Part shown: positions 7,531 to 16,046 of the stretch, one piece after another
Position numbering within the stretch: position 1 is the first letter of the stretch
Layout: the number at the start of each line of letters is the position of its first letter
Source: RAM1 sp050247515
GTDB lineage: Bacteria; Pseudomonadota; Gammaproteobacteria; Burkholderiales; Burkholderiaceae_C
Length of the DNA: 64,000 bases
Direction: 5' to 3'
Assembly (NCBI GenBank): GCA_050247515.1
Contig: JBFWUB010000004.1
Coordinates: forward strand, 186,001 to 250,000
The notes under the pieces: generated by a model
Databases searched by the model: none
What the model saw: only the letters and a program-made list of their open reading frames with translations
What the model was told of the DNA's origin: nothing
Made by a program: the position numbers and the translations under genes

Positions 7531-9144
7531 CTACTGCGCCCCCGGCGCACGCGGCGTCGGCTCGGCGGCCACGGGCCTGCCCAGCGGCGCCTGCCCCGGC
7601 CACCCCACCACCCGCGGGCGGATCAGAAACATGCGCTCGCGCTTTTGCACCGTGCGCGAGCGGGTTGAAAACAGCACCCCCACCCCGGGTATGTCGCCCA
7701 GCACGGGCACCTGGTCGCGGGATGCCAGGTCGTTGGTGGACACATAGCCCGCGATCAGCAGCGCGTCGCCGTTGTCCACGGTGGCTTCCGTGCTGATGCT
7801 GGTGCGTCCCACGGTGGGCAATGAATCGACCTGGCGGCCGCTGATGCGGCCGTCCTCGATGTCGATCTTCAGCTGCACCAGCATCTTGCCGTCCAGTTGC
7901 ACGACGTGTGGCGTCACGCGCAGCGTGGTGCCGGCCGTGACCGGCGTGACGTTGGCCACGCGCTCGCCCTGGCTGCGGATGTAGAAGGTCTCTGACAGGT
8001 CCAGCAGCGCGGCCATGTTGTCGGATGTGAGCACCGAGGGCCGGCTCATGATCTCGGCGTCGCCTTTGGTCTCCAGCGCGCGCAGCTGCGCCATCAAAAA
8101 GTTGCCGGCGCGGGCGGAGTTGCTGGCGCCGGTCAGCTCGGTCTGGCGGCCCAGGCTGAAATCCAGCCGGCCCACGCGGCCGGACCAGCTCACGCCCAGC
8201 TCGCTGGCGCTGTCGGTGCTGATGTCCACGATCATGGCCTCGATTTCGACCTGCGCGGTGGGAACGTCCAGCTGTTCGATCAGCTGCTGGTACAGCGGCA
8301 TGCGCTCGGGCACGTCCTGGATGATCAGCGCGTTCAGGCGGGGCTCGGCCTGGATATTGGGTTGGGTGCCGGTCTGGGGCGCCGCGGTGCCCGGGCGCAC
8401 ACCGGCTGCCGGCGGCGCCGCCGCCTGTGTGCCCAGCGGCGGCAGCGGTTGCAGCCCTGCCGACGGAGCGCTGCCCGTGCCACTGGGAGCGATCGCCACT
8501 ACGCCCGACACCATGCCGCGCAGCAGCGTGGCCAGTCCCGGAATCACCAGTTGCTGGTCGCGGTAGGGGACGGTCCGGTCCTGCGCCGACGCATGTTTCA
8601 GCCGGATCACCGACAGCTGCTGCGCCCGTGCGGGCAGGTTACGGATGGTGTTTTCCACCAGCTGGATGTAGCTGGGCGGGCCCGACACGATGGCCATACC
8701 GTGCTCGGCCAGCTCCCCCCAGCCAAAGCGCGGCTCCAGCACGCCCAGGTCGGCCAGCGCCTTGCGCATGCTGGCCACATTACCGCCGGGCGCGGCAATA
8801 CCCTTGGTCACGACGTCGCTCGCGCGGCTGACGAACAGCGTACCCGCGTGGGTGTACCAGACGAAGCCGTAGACGCTGGCCAGCTTGGATATGTACTCCG
8901 TCGGCGAACTGGTGGCGAAGCGGCCGTTGACCGTGCCAGCCACGTCAGGTTGGACGGACAGGGACAGGCTGAAGCCCGTCGCAAAGTCGGCCAGTACCGC
9001 ACCAAGCGGGGCGGCATTGGCAAAGTAGCTGTACTGTGCATCGGCAGGCCAGGGCGGCTCGGCGCCGAAAGCTACGGGCGTGCATGCAATCAGTCCTGCG
9101 GCGGCGGCGGTACGCAGGCGGCGGGAGAAAAGGTTCAATTTCAT
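7531..9144 (-). CDS. sctC: T3SS outer-membrane secretin SctC
   Basis: 537 residues. A signal peptide (RTAAAAGLIACTPVAFGA) is followed by N0 and N1 domains (LADFATGFSLSLSVQPDVAGTVNGRF; SGPPSYIQLVENTIRNL) and an N3-like region interrupted by a Gly/Pro linker. The secretin core includes VEIEAMIVDIS, LGVSWSG, RPSVLTSDNMAA and the C-terminal DALLIAGY and PVLGDIPGVGVLFS segments. Secretins form the outer-membrane ring through which the needle passes. The start overlaps the preceding chaperone-like gene as ATGA, implying coupled translation. It is the last gene of the long minus-strand operon. No pilotin gene is visible nearby. Confidence 0.95.
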   Translation of the reverse strand: MKLNLFSRRLRTAAAAGLIACTPVAFGAEPPWPADAQYSYFANAAPLGAVLADFATGFSLSLSVQPDVAGTVNGRFATSSPTEYISKLASVYGFVWYTHAGTLFVSRASDVVTKGIAAPGGNVASMRKALADLGVLEPRFGWGELAEHGMAIVSGPPSYIQLVENTIRNLPARAQQLSVIRLKHASAQDRTVPYRDQQLVIPGLATLLRGMVSGVVAIAPSGTGSAPSAGLQPLPPLGTQAAAPPAAGVRPGTAAPQTGTQPNIQAEPRLNALIIQDVPERMPLYQQLIEQLDVPTAQVEIEAMIVDISTDSASELGVSWSGRVGRLDFSLGRQTELTGASNSARAGNFLMAQLRALETKGDAEIMSRPSVLTSDNMAALLDLSETFYIRSQGERVANVTPVTAGTTLRVTPHVVQLDGKMLVQLKIDIEDGRISGRQVDSLPTVGRTSISTEATVDNGDALLIAGYVSTNDLASRDQVPVLGDIPGVGVLFSTRSRTVQKRERMFLIRPRVVGWPGQAPLGRPVAAEPTPRAPGAQ

Positions 9145-9587
9145 GGATGAATACCAATGTGTTGAGCGGGCTCGTTGCGGCACATCCGGGACCAAAATTC
9201 CAGCGCATTGCTGAAGTCCGCCAGCGCCTCTTCCAGGTCGGCCAACGTGGCACTTGCTGAAACCAACTGCTGAAGCACCAGAGCCCGGCGACGAGGGTCG
9301 ATCGCCAGGCTGCTGGCACGGCGCTGCAGCAGGTTTGCGGCTACTTTTGCCAGCCGCAGCAGGGCGTCGTCGGTTCTTCGGTCGGTGGGTTCCGGCAAGG
9401 CCATGAGCTCGCACTGCAGGGCCACGCGCATGTGTGCGGTGGATACGAGGTGCACGCGCCATCGCTGGTCGATGTTCAGCACCACACGACCCTCAGGCCG
9501 TACAGCGTCTGACGGTAGGCGGTGGCTCTGTACAAAGGCGCGCACCGCGGGCGGTAGCGTTGCAAGCGGGGTTTCGTCTTGAGGCAT
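9141..9587 (-). CDS. Small class I chaperone-like T3SS protein at the BscW position
   Basis: 148 residues. N-terminal helix (AVRAFVQSHRLPSD), strands RVVLNIDQRWRVHLVS and MRVALQCELMALP, then two long helices to the C-terminus. This resembles a CesT-type chaperone extended at its C-terminus. It lies between sctU and sctC, the position of bscW in Bordetella. It begins 2 nt after sctU with a GGAG site, and its stop overlaps the sctC start (ATGA). The function is not established from sequence; the tight coupling to the secretin suggests a role in export or assembly. Confidence 0.55.
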   Translation of the reverse strand: MPQDETPLATLPPAVRAFVQSHRLPSDAVRPEGRVVLNIDQRWRVHLVSTAHMRVALQCELMALPEPTDRRTDDALLRLAKVAANLLQRRASSLAIDPRRRALVLQQLVSASATLADLEEALADFSNALEFWSRMCRNEPAQHIGIHP

Positions 9588-9589
9588 CG

Positions 9590-10642
9590 TCAGTCTCCTG
9601 GGGTAGCGTCCTGCATTTCCTGAACGAGCCGCAGCACCTGCGCGACGGGCTCGATCAGGTCGGCTGGGATGAACTCGTCAAGCCGGGCGCTCGCGTACAG
9701 CGCGCGGGCCAGCGGGATGTCCTGCAGCACGGGCACGCCATGCCGCCGCGCCACGGCCATGATGCGTTTGGCCTTGGCGTCCGCGCCCATGGCCAGTACA
9801 ACGGGCAGGGGCGTGATGTCTTTCGTGTAGAGCATGGCGATCGCCAGGTGGGTAGGATTGGTCACCACCACCGAAGCCTGGCTGGCCCGCTCTGATTCGC
9901 TTTGCTCCAGAAGCTCATGATGCAGCTCCTTGCGCTTGTGCTTGATGTGGGGGTCGCCTTCGGCTTCCTTGTATTCCTTGATGACCTCTTCCTTGGTCAT
10001 CTTCAGCTGGTTGATGTACTGGCGGCGCTGCCAGGCAAAGTCCGCCGCTGCAATCACCACATAACCCAGTGATACGAACAGCATCATGTTCTTAAGCAGG
10101 ATGCCGGTGGCCACTCCCACGGCCGTCAGGCCGCCGCCGGGCAGCGTCATGAGCGCGGGCAGCGCGTTGCGCAACACGATGTACGCCACAACTGAAAGCA
10201 GCGCGATCTTGATGTTGGATTTGAGGAACTCGAACAGGCTCTTGGCGCTGACCATGTTCTTGGCATTGGCGGCTACGTCCAGCTTCTTGCCTGACGGCAC
10301 CAGCGCCTTGAACGAAATGTTCATGCCCGTCTGCGCCAACTCGGTGAACAGACCCAGTCCGATGACGATGCCCAGGAACGGCAGCAACATCTGCAGCCCC
10401 TCGCGCATGAGCTGGTCCGTCAGCACATTCACTGCCATGTTGAACTCCATGCCCAGGACGCCCGCAGGCAGCAGGATCATGCTGGCGAAGCTTCGCACAA
10501 GCGCCTCGGCATTGCCCAGCATGTAGCCAAACAGGGCCATCACCAGCACGGTCTGCGTCAGGTCCTTGCTGTGGGCGACCTGACCGTCCTGGCGGGCCTT
10601 GCGAATTTTCTGCTGGGTGGGTTGTTCGGTTTTTTCGCTCAT
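9590..10642 (-). CDS. sctU: T3SS export switch protein SctU
   Basis: 350 residues of the FlhB/YscU family: N-terminal SEKTEQPTQQKIRKARQDGQ, four membrane helices (roughly 30-60, 80-105, 140-165, 180-203), a charged linker and a cytosolic autoprotease domain. The cleavage site Asn262-Pro263-Thr264-His265 is intact. SctU is cleaved between Asn and Pro to allow the switch from needle to translocator export, together with SctP. The start overlaps the sctT stop by 4 nt (ATGA); an upstream in-frame GTG-type start would add nine residues but is unnecessary. Confidence 0.96.
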   Translation of the reverse strand: MSEKTEQPTQQKIRKARQDGQVAHSKDLTQTVLVMALFGYMLGNAEALVRSFASMILLPAGVLGMEFNMAVNVLTDQLMREGLQMLLPFLGIVIGLGLFTELAQTGMNISFKALVPSGKKLDVAANAKNMVSAKSLFEFLKSNIKIALLSVVAYIVLRNALPALMTLPGGGLTAVGVATGILLKNMMLFVSLGYVVIAAADFAWQRRQYINQLKMTKEEVIKEYKEAEGDPHIKHKRKELHHELLEQSESERASQASVVVTNPTHLAIAMLYTKDITPLPVVLAMGADAKAKRIMAVARRHGVPVLQDIPLARALYASARLDEFIPADLIEPVAQVLRLVQEMQDATPGD

Positions 10643-11451
10643 CGCGGCACCCCTGGCGTGGCAGACCATTGCTGGTGCAGGAAGGGAACGATGTGCACGA
10701 GGCTGTCGATCTGATCGCGCCCCAGATCAAAGAGCGTGGCTGAATAGATGATCAGTACCAGCAGCGCCAGCGCGCTCTTGATGGGCATTGCCAGAAAGAA
10801 CACCTGCAGCTGCGGCACGAAACGGCTGACCAGCGCAAGGCCCACTTCGGCCAGAAACATGGCCACGATCACCGGAGCGCCGTACAACATGCACAGGCTC
10901 ATCAGCCGGTCAAGCTGCGCCAGCAGCAGGGGCACGGTGTCGGCCTGCAAGGTTGGTGACCAATGAAAAACCGGCCACAGCCTGAAGCTGTCATACAGCA
11001 AGCCCAGCACCAGCAATAACCCGCCGGACACCAGAAAGAACACGATGAAAGCCTGGTTGAAAAGAATGCCCAGCGGCGAGCTGTCGTTGCCTGTCAGCGG
11101 GTTCAGCGTGGCAGCGATACTGGCCCCGCGCTGGTTGTCGATGAGGAAACCTACCGCCTCGAAAGCCCAGAAAGGCAAAGCCAGCGCGAACCCCAGCGCG
11201 AACCCGATGAAAGCCTCCTTGACCATCAGCAGCACGATCTGCCCAGGCCCGTGGTGTGCCTGCACTTCGGGCATCAGCGCGGGCGCCACCAGCAGGCAGA
11301 TACAGGTGGCCACGCTCAGCCGCAGCATGCCCGGCACCATCTGCGAATGGAAAATTGGCAAGGTAGCCAGCATGGCAAGCGTGCGGGGCTGAGCGCAGGC
11401 CAGCGCCAGCAGAAAGTCGTGCGATTCAAACAGAAGTTCCTGGATGGCCAT
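10639..11451 (-). CDS. sctT: T3SS export apparatus protein SctT
   Basis: 270 residues, FliR/YscT family, with about six hydrophobic helices and family landmarks such as KEAFIGFALGFALALPFWAFE, FLIDNQRGA, NPLTGNDSSPLG and MPIKSALALLVLIIYS. It is part of the SctR5-S4-T1 entry gate in the inner membrane. It lies 12 nt after sctS and overlaps sctU by 4 nt. Confidence 0.96.
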   Translation of the reverse strand: MAIQELLFESHDFLLALACAQPRTLAMLATLPIFHSQMVPGMLRLSVATCICLLVAPALMPEVQAHHGPGQIVLLMVKEAFIGFALGFALALPFWAFEAVGFLIDNQRGASIAATLNPLTGNDSSPLGILFNQAFIVFFLVSGGLLLVLGLLYDSFRLWPVFHWSPTLQADTVPLLLAQLDRLMSLCMLYGAPVIVAMFLAEVGLALVSRFVPQLQVFFLAMPIKSALALLVLIIYSATLFDLGRDQIDSLVHIVPFLHQQWSATPGVPR

Positions 11452-11463
11452 GGGGAATGATCT

Positions 11464-11733
11464 TCAGCGGCCGACCAGCGGTATGGCGTCCAGTACCAGC
11501 AGTGTGTAGTTGTACAACTCGCCACCGATCCAGCGCGCGGTCAGCGCCAGTGTGGCCATTACAGCGATCAGCTTGACGGCAAAGGACAGCGTCTGTTCCT
11601 GGATTTGCGTGAGCGCCTGGAATAGCGAAAACAGCGTGCCCACCACCGACGCGACAACGATGGGCGGCAACGACAGCCACAGCGTCAGATACATGGCCTT
11701 GACCAGAATGGACAAGAGATTGGCTGGATCCAT
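11464..11733 (-). CDS. sctS: T3SS export apparatus protein SctS
   Basis: 89 residues with two membrane helices and the family motif LSLPPIVVASVVGTLFSLFQ followed by LTQIQEQTLSFAVKL. FliQ/YscS family, component of the SctRST gate. The start MDPANLLSILVKAMYL is chosen over a 22-residue upstream extension that does not resemble the family. It begins 7 nt after the sctR stop. Confidence 0.96.
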   Translation of the reverse strand: MDPANLLSILVKAMYLTLWLSLPPIVVASVVGTLFSLFQALTQIQEQTLSFAVKLIAVMATLALTARWIGGELYNYTLLVLDAIPLVGR

Positions 11734-11740
11734 GGATGTC

Positions 11741-12391
11741 CTAGGCGTAGGTGAGCACAAGGCTGTGGATAAGCCGCGACCAGCCGTCCACCGACACAAA
11801 CAGGAACAGCTTGAGCGGCAGAGAAATCGTGACGGGTGACACCATCATCATCCCCATGGCCAGCAGGATGTTCGAGATCACGAGATCAATCACGATGAAC
11901 GGCAGAAACAGCAAGAATCCGATCTGGAACGCGACGGTGATCTCGCTGACCATGAAGGCTGGCATCAGTACGACGAAGTCCGTCGGTTTGACCTGCGCAG
12001 CCAGCTCCGGCCCCCAGAGCTTGTGCGTGTGGTTCACGAAGAACTCTCGCTGTTCGGGCTTGCTGTGGCGAATCATGAACTCGCGCATGGGCTCGGCCCC
12101 CTTGCGTGCCGCGGTAACCAGGGCATCGACGGTGCGAACACTGCCCGGCTGCTGCGCAATGGTTTCGTACATCTGGTTCCCTATGGGCGCCATCACATAG
12201 GCGGTCAGGACCAGCGCGATTCCATACAGCGCGATATTGGGCGGGATCTGCTGCACGCCCAACGCATTGCGCAGCAGCGACATGACCACGGCGATCTTCA
12301 GGAAACAGGTGGAGCACACCACCAGCGTGGGCACCAGGGCCAACAGGCCCAGTCCCAGGGCCAGGGTGATGGGGTCAAGGGGGGCGTTCAT
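11741..12391 (-). CDS. sctR: T3SS export apparatus protein SctR
   Basis: 216 residues, FliP/YscR family. Landmarks: STCFLKIAVVMSLLRNALGVQQIPPN, PAFMVSEITVAFQIGFLLF and PFIVIDLVISNILLAMGMMM. Four membrane helices with a periplasmic region between helices 2 and 3. It forms the pentameric core of the export gate. It overlaps sctQ by 4 nt. Confidence 0.97.
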   Translation of the reverse strand: MNAPLDPITLALGLGLLALVPTLVVCSTCFLKIAVVMSLLRNALGVQQIPPNIALYGIALVLTAYVMAPIGNQMYETIAQQPGSVRTVDALVTAARKGAEPMREFMIRHSKPEQREFFVNHTHKLWGPELAAQVKPTDFVVLMPAFMVSEITVAFQIGFLLFLPFIVIDLVISNILLAMGMMMVSPVTISLPLKLFLFVSVDGWSRLIHSLVLTYA

Positions 12392-13464
12392 TCGCTGGCC
12401 CCCTTTGCGCGGCCGAGCGACGTGATTCCAACCGCGATGCGCCCGCCGATTTCCATCAGTTCACCGGTGCCGATCAGGGCGCCGTTGGCGCGGATGTTTA
12501 CGGCCTGGGACAAGGGCCGCCCCAGGTCCAGAACCTGCCCGACCTGCAGTTCACCGACCTCGGCCAGGGGCATGCTGCGTTGTCCCAGATCAAATTGCAG
12601 GCGCACCGGCAATGCATCCAGGGCCACCGGGTCGCCGTCATGCAGACCGTCATCAGTCATCTCAATGTCGTCATTCATTTGCACCTCCGTCATGTGCAAG
12701 GGTTCAGTCACCACAAACCGGGCGCCGTCCGCTCTCACGCGCAGGCCCCAGCCACCATGACCCAGCCAAAGCTGGTTGCCGTCGTCCACGAAACTGTGGT
12801 TCAGCACGATGGCGTCGCCCACGTTCAGGTTGCACAGCTGGGTGCGCGACAGTGTTGCCGTGCCGATTTCGGCGCGCAGCAGCACGGGAATGCTTTCGCG
12901 CGGGACGGGGCCGCGGGCTGCACTATGGTGGGCAGCCTGGCTGGCCATCAACATAAGCCCCAGTGCATCAGTGCTCAGCGTCGCCCACAGACGGAAGCCG
13001 GCGCTCGCAAGCGACACGCCGAAGTGGTGACTGGTGGTGGTGGCCCGATGTGCGGGTGCAGCTTCCACGCTGTCGATCCGCGCGGCGCCCTGGCCTGTGG
13101 CGCCCAGCGCCGCCAGTGCATCCTGCAAGGCGGATTCGAAAGCCGCGGCACGGATGGCGTCGGGCAATTGCGGCAGTTCCAGCGACGCGAATCGCGCCCC
13201 AAGCCATTGGTCCGCCGATGCGCGAGGCAGCCGAAGCTCGAACGGTGCCCCGGCCCAATCAGCACGAACGAGCCAATCGCCTGCGCCAAACGCCGCATCG
13301 GGATCGCGGGCCAGGGGTTCCAGGGACAGCGTCCACACCGTGTCGCCGAGGTTGAATTCAAGCTGGCGCACATGCTGTGCGATCAAGGTCCGGCCCTCGG
13401 CCTCGTTGCGTGTGAGGCGAGGTGGTGCAAACGGCACCGCAATGAGTGGAAGTCGGCCGCTCAT
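12388..13464 (-). CDS. sctQ: T3SS cytoplasmic ring (sorting platform) protein SctQ
   Basis: 358 residues with a C-terminal SpoA/FliN domain (about 280-352: LPVRLQFDLGQRSMPLAEV, LQVGQVLDLGRPL and the closing IGTGELMEIGGRIAVGITSL). The divergent N-terminal two-thirds is usual for SctQ. It forms the cytosolic pods with SctK, SctL and SctN. Many SctQ genes have an internal start giving a separate SpoA product; I cannot confirm one here. Both ends overlap neighbours by 4 nt (sctP and sctR). Confidence 0.9.
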   Translation of the reverse strand: MSGRLPLIAVPFAPPRLTRNEAEGRTLIAQHVRQLEFNLGDTVWTLSLEPLARDPDAAFGAGDWLVRADWAGAPFELRLPRASADQWLGARFASLELPQLPDAIRAAAFESALQDALAALGATGQGAARIDSVEAAPAHRATTTSHHFGVSLASAGFRLWATLSTDALGLMLMASQAAHHSAARGPVPRESIPVLLRAEIGTATLSRTQLCNLNVGDAIVLNHSFVDDGNQLWLGHGGWGLRVRADGARFVVTEPLHMTEVQMNDDIEMTDDGLHDGDPVALDALPVRLQFDLGQRSMPLAEVGELQVGQVLDLGRPLSQAVNIRANGALIGTGELMEIGGRIAVGITSLGRAKGASE

Positions 13465-15542
13465 CCCGTCGCCTCCCCAGCATGGGCGTGTGCCTCTACA
13501 GGTGGCAGCGAACTACCGGTTCCGTCTTGAATCTGAACCACCACATCACGCCCCAGCCGGCGGGCCAGGGATTGCGCAAACGCGGGGGCGGCGCGCTCCA
13601 GGCGCTGACGGGACACCTGCGCGCTGCACTCAAAGCTGACCTGCAGCTGAGCGGCTGTCTGTTGCACAACGACCGTCGTGCCGGGAAGCACGCTTTCCTG
13701 CAGGACCATGCGCACTTGCGGGTTGGCACCTTGTGCGGGGGTGACCAACAGTTGTGACACGGTCTCGATCAGGCGTTCGCGCAGGCCGTTGTCAGGCGGC
13801 GTCGCCTGCAGCGGGGGGGCAGGCCTGTCAGTCGGCAGAGCCTGCGGCGGCGGGATGCCCGCCGCTAGGTGTTCGGCTGTGGGTTCCACGCGTTCGGCAG
13901 GCAACCGCTCGTCGGACTGCCTGTGGATTTTCCAGGCAGCGAAATCTTCTGTGTCCGGCGCCGAGGCGATATTGGCAAGGGTTGGTTGCGCTGGGGGCAG
14001 AACAGCTGTCCCTGGCGGCTGCATGGGCAGCGTCACCGCAGGCAGGGCCATTGCTGGGAGGTGATGCGGCACGGGTGCTGTGACCAGGGGCTGAGCGGCT
14101 GGTGGTTGCACGACGACCGCCGTGCCGGGAGGCATGCTTTCCCGCAGGGCCGGACGCACTTGCGGATTGGCCTCCGGTGCGTGGGTGACCATCGGTTGCG
14201 AAACGATCTCGATCAGGCGGTTGCGCGGGGCGTTGCCAGTGTCAGGCGGTGCCGCCTGCACCGGCGGGGCAGGGCTGTCTGTCCCGGCAGCGAAATTCTC
14301 AGCGGTCGGAGCCGAGGCGACTTCGGCAGGGGCTGGTTGCGCTAGGGGTAGAGCAGCGGTCATTGGCGGCTGCGTTGGCAGCGTCACCGCAGGCAGGGCC
14401 GGTGCTGGGAGGCGATGCGGCGCGGGTGCTGCGACCTCATGTCCAGCAGCTACAGCGACGTGATGCTCAGCAGGTGCTGCAACCTGGGGCTGAGCGGCTG
14501 GTGGTTGCACGACGACCGCCGTGCCGGGAGGCATGCTTTCCCGCAGGGCCGGACGCACTTGCGGATTGGCCTCCGGTGCGTGGGTGACCATCGGTTGCGA
14601 AACGATCTCGATCAGGCGGTTGCGCGGGGCGTTGCCAGTGTCAGGCGGTGCCGCCTGCACCGGCGGGGCAGGGCTGTCTGTCCCGGCAGCGAAATTCTCA
14701 GCGGTCGGAGCCGAGGCGACTTCGGCAGGGGCTGGTTGCGCTAGGGGTAGAGCAGCGGTCATTGGCGGCTGCGTTGGCAGCGTCACCGCAGGCAGGGCCG
14801 GTGCTGGGAGGCGATGCGGCGCGGGTGCTGCGACCTCATGTCCAGCAGCTACAGCGACGTGATGCTCAGCAGGTGCTGCAACCTGGGGCTGAGCGGCTGG
14901 TGGTTGCACGACGACCGCCGTGCCGGGAGGCATGCTTTCCCGCAGGGCCGGACGCACTTGCGGATTGGCCTCCGGTGCGTGGGTGACCATCGGTTGCGAA
15001 ACGATCTCGATCAGGCGGTTGCGCGGGGCGTTGCCAGTGTCAGGCGGTGCCGCCTGCACCGGCGGGGCAGGGCTGTCTGTCCCGGCAGCGAAATTCTCAG
15101 CGGTCGGAGCCGAGGCGACTTCGGCAGGGGCTGGTTGCGCTAGGGGTAGAGCAGCGGTCATTGGCGGCTGCGTTGGCAGCGTCACCGCAGGCAGGGCCGA
15201 TGTAGCGGCCTGCTGAGTCGGGGCAGGTGCTACCTCCGGCGCCTGTTGAGGCATGGCAACGCAATGCTGCAGGGGTGCCGCCCTCTCAGACAAAGCGGAT
15301 GCTGCTGACGGCATAGTCAGCGTCGGGAGTGGGTGGGCTGCCGCAGGCGATGGCGGCTGCGCGTACAGCGCGCGTTCAAACCGGCTGACCAACTCGCAGT
15401 CCACCGGCGCCCCTTGCGTTTCGGGTGTTTCCGCTGGATCCGCATGACGAAACCCGGACGCCACGTCCGCCATGGCGGGCTGGGCAGGCACACCCGGAGT
15501 GGCCAGGCTGGAAGCAGCAAGGGTTGGCATCACTTGGTTCAT
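13461..15542 (-). CDS. sctP: T3SS needle-length ruler / substrate switch protein SctP, with large internal repeats
   Basis: 693 residues, very rich in Pro, Ala and Gln. Only the last ~100 residues look globular (VRMVLQESVLPGTTVVVQQ, FECSAQVSRQRLERAAPAFA), matching the T3S4 substrate-switch domain that contacts SctU. Residues ~115-484 are made of a 133-residue unit in 2.8 near-exact copies. The end of the last unit resembles the start of the T3S4 region, so the repeat probably arose from it. SctP is secreted and sets needle length by its extended length. The start at 15542 gives ATGA overlap with sctO and AGGA 6 nt upstream; a Met two codons earlier is possible. Position between sctO and sctQ fits. 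Confidence 0.88.
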   Translation of the reverse strand: MNQVMPTLAASSLATPGVPAQPAMADVASGFRHADPAETPETQGAPVDCELVSRFERALYAQPPSPAAAHPLPTLTMPSAASALSERAAPLQHCVAMPQQAPEVAPAPTQQAATSALPAVTLPTQPPMTAALPLAQPAPAEVASAPTAENFAAGTDSPAPPVQAAPPDTGNAPRNRLIEIVSQPMVTHAPEANPQVRPALRESMPPGTAVVVQPPAAQPQVAAPAEHHVAVAAGHEVAAPAPHRLPAPALPAVTLPTQPPMTAALPLAQPAPAEVASAPTAENFAAGTDSPAPPVQAAPPDTGNAPRNRLIEIVSQPMVTHAPEANPQVRPALRESMPPGTAVVVQPPAAQPQVAAPAEHHVAVAAGHEVAAPAPHRLPAPALPAVTLPTQPPMTAALPLAQPAPAEVASAPTAENFAAGTDSPAPPVQAAPPDTGNAPRNRLIEIVSQPMVTHAPEANPQVRPALRESMPPGTAVVVQPPAAQPLVTAPVPHHLPAMALPAVTLPMQPPGTAVLPPAQPTLANIASAPDTEDFAAWKIHRQSDERLPAERVEPTAEHLAAGIPPPQALPTDRPAPPLQATPPDNGLRERLIETVSQLLVTPAQGANPQVRMVLQESVLPGTTVVVQQTAAQLQVSFECSAQVSRQRLERAAPAFAQSLARRLGRDVVVQIQDGTGSSLPPVEAHAHAGEATG
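14091..15199 (-). repeat. 399-bp tandem repeat inside sctP (2.8 copies)
   Basis: Copies at 14091-14489, 14490-14888 and a partial one at 14889-15199 have exact 399-nt periodicity and, as far as read, identical sequence. 399 is a multiple of three, so the frame is kept and each full copy adds 133 residues. A degenerate copy is recognisable downstream at about 13660-14090. The near-identity implies recent duplication and a locus prone to copy-number change. Confidence 0.97.
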
Positions 15543-16030
15543 GCGCATTCCTGTGTCAGCGGTGAGGGACGCCGTGTTCCAGCTGCCTCTTCAATTTCAG
15601 CGTCTTCCGCCCGCTCGGCCTCCGTGCGGGCCTGGGCGGCAAAAATGTCGCCCAGCTCGACGAACTTGTCACGCACGCGCCGGGCCAACCGGTGCGCGGT
15701 CCTGTCTTCGTCCAGCTGGTTGCTCTCGCGCTCGCGCTGCGCCTCTGCCGTCTGTAATTCTTCGTAGTGATCGGACTCCCTTGCGCGCAAGACTTGAACC
15801 TGCCGATGTACCTCGTCAATGTCGCGCATCTGGACGATTCGCTCGCACAGCCCCTGGTACATCCGGCGCTCGCGCTCGTCCGAATACGCGCGAAACTCCT
15901 GCAGCCGTACGTCGGCCGCGTCGCGTTGATCCTGGGCGGCTTGCAGCGCCCGGCGCTGGACTTGGACTTTGCGGTCGGCCTTTTCCTCGCGCATGGCTTT
16001 CACCGTCACCAGTTGTTGGAACTCTTCCAT
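15539..16030 (-). CDS. sctO: T3SS stalk protein SctO
   Basis: 163 residues, almost entirely charged alpha-helix (repeated Arg/Glu/Gln heptads), as in YscO/FliJ, the coiled-coil stalk that links the SctN ATPase to SctV. The start MEEFQQLVTVKAM has AAGGA 8 nt upstream; the longer in-frame extension is Arg-rich and not helical. Located directly between the ATPase gene and sctP as in ysc and bsc loci. Confidence 0.88.
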   Translation of the reverse strand: MEEFQQLVTVKAMREEKADRKVQVQRRALQAAQDQRDAADVRLQEFRAYSDERERRMYQGLCERIVQMRDIDEVHRQVQVLRARESDHYEELQTAEAQRERESNQLDEDRTAHRLARRVRDKFVELGDIFAAQARTEAERAEDAEIEEAAGTRRPSPLTQECA

Positions 16031-16046
16031 GGGCTTTTCCTTGGCG

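Noticed and set aside
14091..15199. CRISPR-like or IS-like repeat array
   Set aside because: The 399-bp units are directly adjoining, in frame and within the sctP coding sequence, with no spacers.
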